Shown: piece after piece, positions 1 to 6,160 of the stretch
How the letters are laid out: the number at the start of each line of letters is the position of its first letter
How positions within the stretch are numbered: position 1 is the first letter of the stretch
NCBI GenBank assembly: GCA_022837365.1
Contig: JALHHV010000066.1
Span: 1 to 9,606 of the forward strand
DNA length: 9,606 nt
DNA from: Desulfovibrio sp.
GTDB taxonomy: Bacteria; Desulfobacterota; Desulfovibrionia; Desulfovibrionales; Desulfovibrionaceae
Direction: 5' to 3'
Program-made: the position numbers and the translations under genes
The notes under the pieces: generated by a model
Told to the model about the DNA's origin: nothing
Databases searched by the model: none
The model's input: only the letters and a program-made list of their open reading frames with translations

Positions 1-98
1 TGCCGGTTTCGCGGTTCCGGCAGGGTGATACCTGTGGGATGGATACGGAACCATCCCAACCGGGTGTCCCACGGCGGGCGCCCACCAAAGGATATCGC

Positions 99-938
99 AT
101 GAACCGCAGGGAATTCACGCTGTCGTGCCTTGGAGCACTGGCCGTTGCGGGCGCGTCGGGCGCGGGGCTGCTGCCGGACAGTGCCGCCGCGCGGCAAGCG
201 CAACCGCAGCCCGCGCCCGCACGCACGGGCGAAACGCCGCACATCGCCTTTCTGCTGTTCGACGGCATGACCGCGCTGGACATGATAGGCCCGGCCACCG
301 TGCTGGCCAATTCGGGCTTCACGGTGGACTACGTGTGGCGCAACACCGGTCCGGTGTACGCGGAAACCACGTCGGACAAGCGGCTGGGGCTGCTGCCCAC
401 GGCAACCTTCGGCGATGTGGGCGCGGCGGACATCCTGTGCGTGCCGGGCACCAGCAACCCGTACGCGCAGATCGTGCAGCCGGACATCATCGAATGGGTG
501 GCCCACGTGGGGCAGCGCGCGACATGGGTCACCAGCGTCTGCACCGGGTCGTTCCTGCTGGGGGCGGCGGGGCTGCTGAAAGGCTACCGCGCCACGGCCC
601 ACTGGACCATGCTGGACGAGCTTGCCTACTTCGGGGCCACGCCCGTGCGCGAACGGGTGGTGCGCGACCGCAACCGGGTCATCGGGGCGGGCGTCAGTTC
701 GGGCATCGACTTCGGGCTGGTGCTGCTTGCGCTCATCCACGGCGAGCAGACGGCCCGGATGTGGCAGCTGATCATGGAATACGATCCGCACCCTCCGTTC
801 GACAGCGGGTCACCGCACACGGCGGACCCGAAGCTGGTGGAGGCGGTGCGGTCCAACAGCAGCGGCAACAGGGTGCCTTACGCCCGCAAGAGCCTTGAGG
901 ACGCGGCAAAGCGCCTTGGCGTGACGGTGGCGGGATAG
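99..938 (+). CDS. Tat-exported DJ-1/PfpI family protein (isonitrile hydratase-like)
   Basis: Start chosen at ATG 99 because AAAGGA (87-92) lies 6 nt upstream and the protein then opens with a twin-arginine signal, MNRREFTLS, followed by an Ala/Gly-rich hydrophobic stretch and an Ala-rich cleavage region near residues 28-32. An in-frame ATG at 39 would add 20 uncharacteristic residues. The 279-aa protein continues with a DJ-1/PfpI fold: FLLFDGMTALDMIGP near residues 51-65 (Asp61 in the usual acidic position) and the nucleophile elbow TSVCTGSFLLGAAGLL with Cys148, closely resembling isonitrile hydratase InhA and related GATase1-like proteins. Family members hydrate isonitriles or act as amidase, chaperone or AraC-type sensor domains; no DNA-binding domain is present here, so an enzymatic or stress role is likelier. 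Export via Tat to the periplasm is unusual for the family. The substrate is unknown. Its promoter lies upstream of the window or within the first 86 bases, where I see no clear one. Confidence 0.88.
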   Translation: MNRREFTLSCLGALAVAGASGAGLLPDSAAARQAQPQPAPARTGETPHIAFLLFDGMTALDMIGPATVLANSGFTVDYVWRNTGPVYAETTSDKRLGLLPTATFGDVGAADILCVPGTSNPYAQIVQPDIIEWVAHVGQRATWVTSVCTGSFLLGAAGLLKGYRATAHWTMLDELAYFGATPVRERVVRDRNRVIGAGVSSGIDFGLVLLALIHGEQTARMWQLIMEYDPHPPFDSGSPHTADPKLVEAVRSNSSGNRVPYARKSLEDAAKRLGVTVAG

Positions 939-962
939 CCGGGCAGGGACGGACAACGTGAA

Positions 963-998
963 GCCCCCCGGAAGGACATGCGAGTCCTTCCGGGGGGC
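963..998. terminator. Bidirectional hairpin terminator between convergent genes
   Basis: Perfect 15-bp inverted repeat: GCCCCCCGGAAGGAC at 963-977 and its complement at 984-998, with a 6-nt loop. It sits 24 nt after the stop of the PfpI-family gene (+) and 23 nt past the stop of the ferredoxin gene (-), so it can serve both converging transcripts. The T-tract is poor on both sides (GTATTTGG on the + side), so termination strength rests on the very stable GC stem. Confidence 0.85.
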
Positions 999-1021
999 GC
1001 GTATTTGGCGATACGGCTATC

Positions 1022-1506
1022 TTATCTCTCCGCCACCGGGCGTTGCGGGGCGCGCTGGCGCTGTTCGGCGTAGCGCGGGTCGTCCTGGCCCACCAGCGAG
1101 AGCGCATGGGTGGTGCAGCCGGTGACGCAGGCGGGCTTCAGCCCGGCGTCGATGCGGTCCATGCACAGGTCGCACTTCACGGCCTTGTCGCCGTCCTCGT
1201 TCCATTGGGGGATGTGCCAGGGGCAGTGCAGTCGTCGGCCTCCACGTACACGATGCCGTCGGCCTCGCGCTTGGTCATGGCCCCGGTGGGACACACGTCC
1301 ACGCATTCCGGCTCCTCGCAATGGAAGCAGGGCATGTACAGGGTGCGGTAGGCGGGAGCGCCTCCGGGACCGGCCACGGGGCCTTCGGTGAAGTGCACGC
1401 CCAGCTTGATGCCCACGGGCATGGCGTTCTTGACCTTGCAATGGATCTCGCACGCCTTGCAGCTGATGCAGCGGCGCTCGTCGGTGACGATGCAGTAGGT
1501 GCTCAT
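1022..1506 (-). pseudogene. 4Fe-4S ferredoxin subunit of molybdopterin oxidoreductase (PhsB/DmsB-like), frameshifted by internal deletion
   Basis: Electron-transfer subunit expected to pass electrons between the neighbouring molybdenum catalytic subunit and its redox partner. ATG at 1506 follows AGGGGA (1518-1513), which overlaps the stop of the upstream gene. The first frame (residues 1-93, 1506-1228) carries Cys motif I (C13, C16, C19, C23) and motif II (C60, C63, C68, C72) and runs to VYVEADDC. The family pattern then requires C-x2-C-x2-C-x3-CPW for motif III. Instead the frame turns to nonsense, and the gene resumes in another frame at CPWHIPQW (from 1225) through motif IV (KCDLC, then C-x11-CVTGC) to a TAA at 1024-1022. 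About 25 nt, encoding roughly nine residues with two cluster ligands, appear lost. Unmended, translation gives a 109-aa product without motifs III and IV. The intact protein would be about 169 aa. No signal peptide. Confidence 0.85.
1223..1230 (-). other. Deletion/frameshift junction in the ferredoxin gene
   Basis: On the minus strand the sequence reads GACGACTGCACTGCCCCTGG across this point. TGC at 1230-1228 is the first Cys of cluster motif III in the upstream frame; TGC at 1225-1223 is the fourth Cys of the same motif in the downstream frame. They stand 5 nt apart where C-x2-C-x2-C-x3-C needs 30 nt, so the inferred loss is about 25 nt, which also accounts for the frame change (25 = 1 mod 3). 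Confidence 0.8.
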
Positions 1507-1516
1507 GTGCTGTCCC

Positions 1517-3619
1517 CTATGCCCTGGCCGTGGCCTTGCGCACGGCCACGAAGTGTTCCTGCATGGATATGCCGCCCCCGGCCCGGTCGTAGCGTTCCAG
1601 CCCGCCGGGCATCAGGTCCTGGTCGGCCACGCCCTTGCCCCGCGCCCGCGATTCCACCGGCAGCCGGTGGCCGAACCCATGCACCATGAACAGCGCCTCG
1701 GGGTGGACGAAGTCGGTGACGAAGGCGCGCAGCCGCCCGGCGGCGGCGCCCCGTGCGTCCAGCACTTCCAGCAGGTCGCCGTCGGCGATGCCCAGCTCGG
1801 CGGCCCGGCCGGTGTTGATCCAGGCCACGTTGGTGGGCATCTGCTCGGCCAGCAGGGGGTTGTTGACGGTGTGGCCCTGGGTGTGCAGGGCCGTGCGCCC
1901 GAAGGCGATGCGGAACATGCCCTGCGGCGGCGCGGGCGGCGCGGCGTAGGCGCGCAGGCTGGGTTCCCCGGCCTTGGTCCACTTGGGGCTGATCATTTCC
2001 AGCCTGCCGGACGAGGTGGGGAACTTCAGTTCGGCGTCCTCGCGGTACTTCGGCGCGTCGCACAGTTCCACGAAGCCCTTGGCGTCGAAGTCGGCCATGG
2101 TCACGCCCGTGGGCTGCAACTGGTATTCCCAGATGTCCTCGATGCGCTCGAAGGCCAGCTTGTCCATGCCCAGGCGCTTGGCCAGCCCGCACAGGATTTC
2201 CCAGTCGGCCCTGGTGTCCAGCGTGGGCTGCATGGCCCGCTTGCGCACGAAGAACTGCGGCTTCAGCCCGCCCTTGGAGGCGATGATGCTCTCGCGCGAA
2301 AGGTAGGTGGACAGGGGCAGCACCACGTCGGAATGCCACGCCGTGTCCGACCACGAGAAGGTCACGCTGACCAGCAGGTCCAGCCCTTCCCACTTGCGCT
2401 TCATGGCGTCGGCGTCGGGCATGGCCATCAGCGGGTCGTGCCGGTAGCAGATGTACGCCTTGACCGGGTACGGGTCGCCGGTGACGATGGCGTCGTAGGC
2501 CAGGTTGATCAGGCCGGGGCCGCCGTCGAACTGGGTGTGCCGCCAGCCCACGCCGTCGGCGCGCTTCTCTTCGGGGGCGGGGTACAGGTCCACCAGCTTC
2601 TTCAGGCCCTTGCGGCCCACGTCGCCGGGCTTGTTGGCGACGGGCAGGCCGCCCTTGGCCCCGATGGAGCCGAGCAGGGCGTTGATGATGTACGCGGTGC
2701 GACAGACGTGGAACGAATCGTCATAGCGGGCCACCATCCAGCCGGGGTGCCAGATGACGTGGGGCGCGGCCTCGGCCAGTTGGCGGGCCAGCGCGGTGAT
2801 GGCGGCGGCGGGCACGCCGGTCTCGCCTTCGGCCCACTGCGGGGTGCACGCGGCCACGTGCTCGGCCAGCGTGTCGAAGTCCTGCACGTGCGCTTCCACA
2901 TAGGGCTTGTTGTACAACCCCTCGTTGATCAGCACGTGGATCACGGCCAGGTTGAAGGCCAGGTCGCTGCCGGGGCGCACCATGTAGAAATTGTCGGCCT
3001 TGCCCGCGGTGTAGGTGGCGCGGATATCCACCACGCTGAGCTTGCAGCCCTTTTCCATGCCGTCGAGCACGGCGTTGGCCTCGGCCACGTTGATGGCTTC
3101 AAGGATATTGCGGGTTTGCAGCACCAGATGCTTGCAGTTGCGGTAGTCGTAGACCACTTCCTTGCGGCCGATGCCCATCACCGACTTGGCGGCGTGCTGC
3201 ACGTTGCGCGCGCAGGCGCTGTCGTGGTTGCAGTAGTTGGGCGACCCGATGCCGCGCATGAACGCCTGGTGCAGGTCCACGAAGGGGCCGCCCCGGTCGG
3301 AGAACAGCACGCTGCGCCCGCCGTGGGCGGCGGTGATGTCCTTCAGCCGTGCGGCCACATGGTCCAGCGCCTCGTCCCACGAGGCTTCGCGCCATTTGCC
3401 CTCGCCGCGTTCACCCACGCGGATCAGGGGGCGCTGCGGACGCTCCGTGTCCATTTCCAGCGCGATGCCCGCCGCGCCCCTGGGACACAGCGCACCCTTC
3501 AGGGGCGACTTGGGGTTGCCCTCGATGCGGACGGCCTTGCCGTCCTCCACTTCCACCACGATGGGACAGCGCACGCTGCACATGCCGCACACGCTGTACA
3601 CCTGTTGCCTGCCTGCCAT
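1517..3619 (-). CDS. Molybdopterin oxidoreductase catalytic subunit (PhsA/PsrA-like, DMSO reductase family)
   Basis: A 700-aa bis-MGD enzyme subunit. ATG at 3619 is preferred because GGAGG (3629-3625) lies 5 nt upstream and the first cluster motif then begins at residue 11, as usual. ATGs at 3664 and 3712 are open in frame but add 15 or 31 residues without a signal peptide. C11-x2-C14-x3-C18-x26-C45 (CGMCSVRC...ALCPRG) binds the N-terminal [4Fe-4S] cluster. NYCNHDSACARN places Cys136 where PhsA, PsrA and periplasmic nitrate reductases have their molybdenum ligand. Later segments (SDTAWHSDVVLPLSTYLSRES; TSSGRLEMISPKW; a C-terminal molydopterin-dinucleotide-binding domain with HTQGHTVNNPLL) are typical, and the frame is uninterrupted. 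The best family guess is thiosulfate/polysulfide-type reductase; the substrate cannot be read from sequence. The lack of a Tat signal suggests a cytoplasmic enzyme, unlike classical PhsA. The ferredoxin gene follows 10 nt later. Confidence 0.88.
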   Translation of the reverse strand: MAGRQQVYSVCGMCSVRCPIVVEVEDGKAVRIEGNPKSPLKGALCPRGAAGIALEMDTERPQRPLIRVGERGEGKWREASWDEALDHVAARLKDITAAHGGRSVLFSDRGGPFVDLHQAFMRGIGSPNYCNHDSACARNVQHAAKSVMGIGRKEVVYDYRNCKHLVLQTRNILEAINVAEANAVLDGMEKGCKLSVVDIRATYTAGKADNFYMVRPGSDLAFNLAVIHVLINEGLYNKPYVEAHVQDFDTLAEHVAACTPQWAEGETGVPAAAITALARQLAEAAPHVIWHPGWMVARYDDSFHVCRTAYIINALLGSIGAKGGLPVANKPGDVGRKGLKKLVDLYPAPEEKRADGVGWRHTQFDGGPGLINLAYDAIVTGDPYPVKAYICYRHDPLMAMPDADAMKRKWEGLDLLVSVTFSWSDTAWHSDVVLPLSTYLSRESIIASKGGLKPQFFVRKRAMQPTLDTRADWEILCGLAKRLGMDKLAFERIEDIWEYQLQPTGVTMADFDAKGFVELCDAPKYREDAELKFPTSSGRLEMISPKWTKAGEPSLRAYAAPPAPPQGMFRIAFGRTALHTQGHTVNNPLLAEQMPTNVAWINTGRAAELGIADGDLLEVLDARGAAAGRLRAFVTDFVHPEALFMVHGFGHRLPVESRARGKGVADQDLMPGGLERYDRAGGGISMQEHFVAVRKATARA

Positions 3620-3775
3620 GGCTGCCTCCGGTGTTTGCCTGCCGTTGGATATGTCGTTGAGCATGACCCGCCTACCAGCGCCCGTCCGCACCGCGCAAGC
3701 AAAGCCGTGCATGTGTCGTTTGTAACAGGGACACGCATTCCGTTACACGCGTGACCCGGAAAAATCGAGAGTGTT

Positions 3776-3793
3776 TCGTGAAAACAATCACGA
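3776..3793. promoter_or_regulatory. Palindrome TCGTGA-N6-TCACGA, candidate Rex- or CRP/FNR-type operator
   Basis: TCGTGAAAACAATCACGA is a perfect 6-6-6 inverted repeat. It resembles both CRP/FNR-family sites (TGTGA-N6-TCACA) and Rex boxes (TTGTGAA-N4-TTCACAA; 3 of 14 half-site positions differ). Rex senses NADH/NAD+ and is a plausible regulator near an alcohol dehydrogenase, but the resemblance alone does not name the protein. It lies about 157 nt upstream of the molybdoenzyme start and about 290 nt before the predicted adh transcription start, so it may control either operon. Confidence 0.4.
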
Positions 3794-3815
3794 TTTCCAT
3801 CTATGGCGTGCTTAT

Positions 3816-3833
3816 TGTGCTTTTTCTAGCACA
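3816..3833. promoter_or_regulatory. Palindrome TGTGCT-N6-AGCACA, candidate operator or hairpin
   Basis: A perfect inverted repeat with 6-bp arms and a 6-nt T-rich centre (TTTTCT). It has the same 6-6-6 geometry as the palindrome at 3776-3793 and is centred exactly 40 bp from it, but its arms differ. It may bind a related or different dimeric regulator. Confidence 0.3.
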
Positions 3834-3945
3834 TGTGGCGTTTCGACCCAATCGGCATCGCCAGGTGGCCCATTCTGTCCCCCGGCCCGCCAGCCCGCGC
3901 CCCGCCTTGCCTTGCGGGACCCCACAGACACGAAAAGAGGATGTA

Positions 3946-3968
3946 CCGTGCCCGGCGGACGGGCATGG
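3946..3968. promoter_or_regulatory. Imperfect palindrome, candidate enhancer site for a sigma-54 activator
   Basis: CCgTGCCCG-N5-CGGGCAtGG pairs at 8 of 9 positions per arm. It spans about -130 to -107 relative to the predicted adh start, the distance at which NtrC-type enhancer-binding proteins usually bind. No activator gene is in the window, so the assignment rests on position and symmetry only. Confidence 0.35.
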
Positions 3969-4049
3969 CCGCGCCTGTCCGGGCCAGTTGTCGCCAGCCG
4001 TGCAGGCGGGGAATCATGCAGTATAACGGAATATAAGGAAAAGAGACTT

Positions 4050-4065
4050 TGGCCCCGTCCTTGCT
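4050..4065 (+). promoter_or_regulatory. Sigma-54 (-24/-12) promoter for adh
   Basis: TGGCCCCGTCCTTGCT fits the RpoN consensus TGGCACG-N4-TTGCW, with the invariant GG (4051-4052) and GC (4063-4064) at the exact spacing. The predicted start near 4075-4076 gives a leader of about 70 nt before adh. Sigma-54 control would make adh expression dependent on an enhancer-binding activator. Confidence 0.75.
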
Positions 4066-4144
4066 GAATGGGGGCAGGAGTGTTCGCGGAGATTACGGGC
4101 TCCGCAATGACGTCGCTAACCCCAACTCAGCGAGGTAGGCAGAC

Positions 4145-5326
4145 ATGGCAGTGCAGGAACAGGTCTACGGGTTCTTCATTCCCAGCGTTACCCTGATCGG
4201 CATCGGCGCATCCAGGGCCATTCCCGAAAAGATCAAGGCGCTCGGCGGGTCCAAGCCGCTCATCGTCACCGACATGGGCATAGTCAAGGCGGGCATCCTG
4301 AAGCAGATCACCGATCTGCTGGACGCCGCCAAGATGGCCTACTTTGTGTACGACGAGACCATCCCCAACCCCACCGATGACAACGTCCACAAGGGCGTGG
4401 AAGTCTACAAAAAGAACAAGTGCGACAGCCTGATCACCCTGGGCGGCGGCAGCTCGCACGACTGCGGCAAGGGCATCGGCCTCGTCATCGCCAACGGCGG
4501 CAAGATTCATGACTTCGAGGGCGTGGACAAGTCCACCAAGCCCATGCCGCCCTACGTGGCCGTGAACACCACGGCGGGCACGGCCTCGGAAATGACCCGC
4601 TTCTGCATCATCACCGACACCAGCCGCAAGGTGAAGATGGCCATCGTGGACTGGCGCGTGACCCCCAACATCGCCCTGGACGACCCGCTGCTGATGATGG
4701 GCATGCCCCCGGCGCTGACCGCCGCCACCGGCATGGACGCCCTGACCCACGCCGTGGAAGCCTACGTTTCCACCATCGCCACCCCCATGACCGACGCCTG
4801 CGCCGAACAGGCCATCACGCTCATCGCCACCTTCCTGCGCCGCGCCGTGGCCAACGGGCGCGACATCGAGGCCCGCGAGCGCATGTGCTTCGCCCAGTAC
4901 CTGGCGGGCATGGCCTTCAACAACGCCAGCCTGGGCCACGTGCACGCCATGGCCCACCAGCTTGGCGGCTTCTACGACCTGCCGCACGGCGAATGCAACG
5001 CCATCCTGCTGCCGCACGTCTCGCAGTTCAACCTCATCGCCAAGCTGGACCGCTTTGCCCGCATCGCCGAACTGATGGGCGAGAACATCAGCGGCCTTTC
5101 GGTGCGCGACGCGGCGGAAAAGGCCATCTGCGCCATCAAGCGCCTGTCGGCCGACGTGGGCATCCCCGCCGGTCTGGTGGCCCTCGGCAAGCGCTACGGC
5201 AAGGACGTGAAGCCCAAGGACATCGCCATCATGACCAAGAACGCCCAGAAGGACGCCTGCGGCCTGACCAATCCGCGCTGTCCCACCGATGCCGATGTCG
5301 CGGCCATTTACGAAGCGGCCATGTAA
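4145..5326 (+). CDS. adh: Iron-containing (group III) alcohol dehydrogenase
   Basis: NAD-dependent oxidation of a primary alcohol, in this genomic context ethanol to acetaldehyde, in the cytoplasm. The 393-aa length is normal for the family. The N-terminal half binds the nucleotide (GGGSSHDCGKGIGLV, residues 100-114; NTTAGTASEMTRF, 141-153). The C-terminal half carries the metal ligands expected by comparison with FucO: Asp198 and His202 in GMDALTHAVEAY, His267 in GHVHAMAHQLGG and His281 in DLPHGECNA. GAGGT (4132-4136) sits 8 nt before the ATG. It is the first gene downstream of the sigma-54 promoter and 273 nt ahead of hdrC; in Desulfovibrio vulgaris an orthologous dehydrogenase adjoins the hdr-flx genes and supplies the NADH they oxidise during ethanol growth. 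The frame is intact, and codon use matches its neighbours. The true alcohol range cannot be told from sequence. Confidence 0.95.
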   Translation: MAVQEQVYGFFIPSVTLIGIGASRAIPEKIKALGGSKPLIVTDMGIVKAGILKQITDLLDAAKMAYFVYDETIPNPTDDNVHKGVEVYKKNKCDSLITLGGGSSHDCGKGIGLVIANGGKIHDFEGVDKSTKPMPPYVAVNTTAGTASEMTRFCIITDTSRKVKMAIVDWRVTPNIALDDPLLMMGMPPALTAATGMDALTHAVEAYVSTIATPMTDACAEQAITLIATFLRRAVANGRDIEARERMCFAQYLAGMAFNNASLGHVHAMAHQLGGFYDLPHGECNAILLPHVSQFNLIAKLDRFARIAELMGENISGLSVRDAAEKAICAIKRLSADVGIPAGLVALGKRYGKDVKPKDIAIMTKNAQKDACGLTNPRCPTDADVAAIYEAAM

Positions 5327-5392
5327 GGGGTACAGACAAAGCCGGGCGTGGTCCTTTTCAGGGTGACGGCGGGCAACCCCACCTGCAGACCG

Positions 5393-5428
5393 GCCCGCGC
5401 GGAGATGCACCAACATCCTCGCGCGGGC
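5393..5428 (+). terminator. Hairpin downstream of adh, possible partial terminator
   Basis: Arms 5393-5407 (GCCCGCGCGGAGATG) and 5414-5428 pair except for two adjacent internal mismatches, with a 6-nt loop (CACCAA). It begins 66 nt after the adh stop. No T-tract follows, so it may end or attenuate adh transcripts, or protect the adh mRNA 3' end, rather than terminate fully. Confidence 0.45.
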
Positions 5429-5520
5429 GCGTGAAGGGCCCCCAAAGATGGTCCCTCCCTTCCCGGAGCGGACCGGATAGGCCCCGACCGGTTTTGGCAA
5501 TGTCCCCACTTGCGCTTTCG

Positions 5521-5561
5521 GCCGCCGCGGGAAGGCGGGCTCCTTCCCTTCCCGCGGCGGC
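5521..5561 (+). other. Perfect 15-bp GC hairpin in the leader of hdrC
   Basis: GCCGCCGCGGGAAGG (5521-5535) pairs perfectly with 5547-5561 around an 11-nt loop. It ends 38 nt before the hdrC start and has no T-tract after it, so it looks more like an mRNA processing/stability or attenuation element separating adh from hdrCBA-flx than a simple terminator. I see no separate convincing promoter in 5327-5599. Confidence 0.55.
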
Positions 5562-5599
5562 ATCCGCGAGCGCGCAACCGCAACGTGCCGGGAAACGAC

Positions 5600-6160
5600 A
5601 TGGACGTGACCAACCTTGAATCTGTCCGCGACGAAGACTTCATCCATGCGGTCATGGAGGAGAGCGGGCAGGATCTTACGCACTGTTACCAGTGCGGCAA
5701 CTGTACGGCGGGGTGTCCGTGCGGGTTCGCCTACGACATCCAGGTCAGCCAGATCATGCGCAACCTGCAGGCGGGCCGGAAGGACAAGATACTGAACAGC
5801 CGGTCCATCTGGCTGTGCCTGTCCTGCTCCAGTTGCACCACCCGCTGCCCCAACAACATCGACGTGGCGCGGGTGATGGACGTGCTGCGCCACATCGCCC
5901 GGCGAGAGGGCCGGGTGGCCGAGAAGGGCGTGACCACCTTCTGGGACGCCTTTCTGGCGTCGGTGCGCAAGCACGGCCGGGTCTACGAACTGGGCGTGGT
6001 GGCCAACTACGTGGCCCGCACCGGCAGGGTGTGGACGGACATCGACCTCTTGCCGCGCATAGCGCCCAAGGGCAAACTTTCCCCCATGCCGCACGGCATC
6101 CGGGGCCGGGACGAAATCGCCCGCATCTTCCAGCGCTACGAGGAGGAAAGGACGCGATGA
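5600..6160 (+). CDS. hdrC: Heterodisulfide reductase subunit C (HdrC-like, two [4Fe-4S])
   Basis: A 186-aa electron-transfer subunit that carries electrons from HdrA to the HdrB active site. ATG 5600 is chosen over an open in-frame ATG at 5510 because the family begins close to the first cluster, GGGAA (5590-5594) lies 5 nt upstream, and the upstream 30 residues are Arg/Pro-rich translation of the hairpin region. Two typical ferredoxin motifs are present: C29-x2-C32-x2-C35-x3-C39P (CYQCGNCTAGCP) and C73-x2-C76-x2-C79-x3-C83P (CLSCSSCTTRCP), followed by an alpha-helical C-terminal part. This is the soluble type; no membrane segment is seen. The TGA overlaps the hdrB ATG by 4 nt, showing translational coupling. 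Confidence 0.93.
   Translation: MDVTNLESVRDEDFIHAVMEESGQDLTHCYQCGNCTAGCPCGFAYDIQVSQIMRNLQAGRKDKILNSRSIWLCLSCSSCTTRCPNNIDVARVMDVLRHIARREGRVAEKGVTTFWDAFLASVRKHGRVYELGVVANYVARTGRVWTDIDLLPRIAPKGKLSPMPHGIRGRDEIARIFQRYEEERTR

Larger units (their letters stand above)
3620..4144. promoter_or_regulatory. Divergent intergenic control region between the molybdoenzyme operon and adh
   Basis: This 525-bp stretch has no convincing gene. The part from about 3755 to 3835 is notably A/T-richer than its surroundings. It holds several inverted repeats (3721-3747, 3746-3753, 3776-3793, 3816-3833, 3946-3968), a sigma-54-type promoter (4050-4065) and a short 5' UTR hairpin: GCGGAG 4086-4091 with CTCCGC 4100-4105. 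I could not assign a promoter for the minus-strand operon with confidence. Confidence 0.6.

Noticed and set aside
1..22. TGCCGG-N10-CCGGCA inverted repeat at the window start as a terminator of an upstream gene.
   Set aside because: Only 6 bp of stem, a 10-nt loop and no T-tract, and the upstream gene is not visible, so it cannot be supported.
1499..3754. Very long open frame (751 codons) on the plus strand opposite the molybdoenzyme gene.
   Set aside because: Antisense shadow of a GC-rich gene: composition is His/Gly/Val/Gln-rich with no recognisable domain, whereas the minus strand encodes a complete, motif-bearing enzyme.
3804..3821. TGGCGTGCTTATTGTGC as a sigma-54 promoter for adh.
   Set aside because: At the required spacing the -12 dinucleotide is GT rather than GC; the site at 4050-4065 is far better and closer to the gene.
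3751..4067. Small plus-strand open frames upstream of adh, one with a hydrophobic stretch (ISIYGVLIVLFLAHVAF) that looks like a membrane segment.
   Set aside because: The hydrophobicity comes from the A/T-rich regulatory patch; no good ribosome binding site precedes it, and the remainder is Pro/Arg-rich noise overlapping candidate operators. A leader peptide starting at GTG 3778 cannot be fully excluded.
5495..5514. TGGCAATG...TTGC upstream of hdrC as a second sigma-54 promoter.
   Set aside because: The GG and GC blocks are 4 nt too far apart for a -24/-12 promoter.
4127..6094. 655-codon open frame on the minus strand opposite adh and hdrC.
   Set aside because: Same kind of shadow; it crosses two well-supported genes and an intergenic hairpin region and has no known motif.
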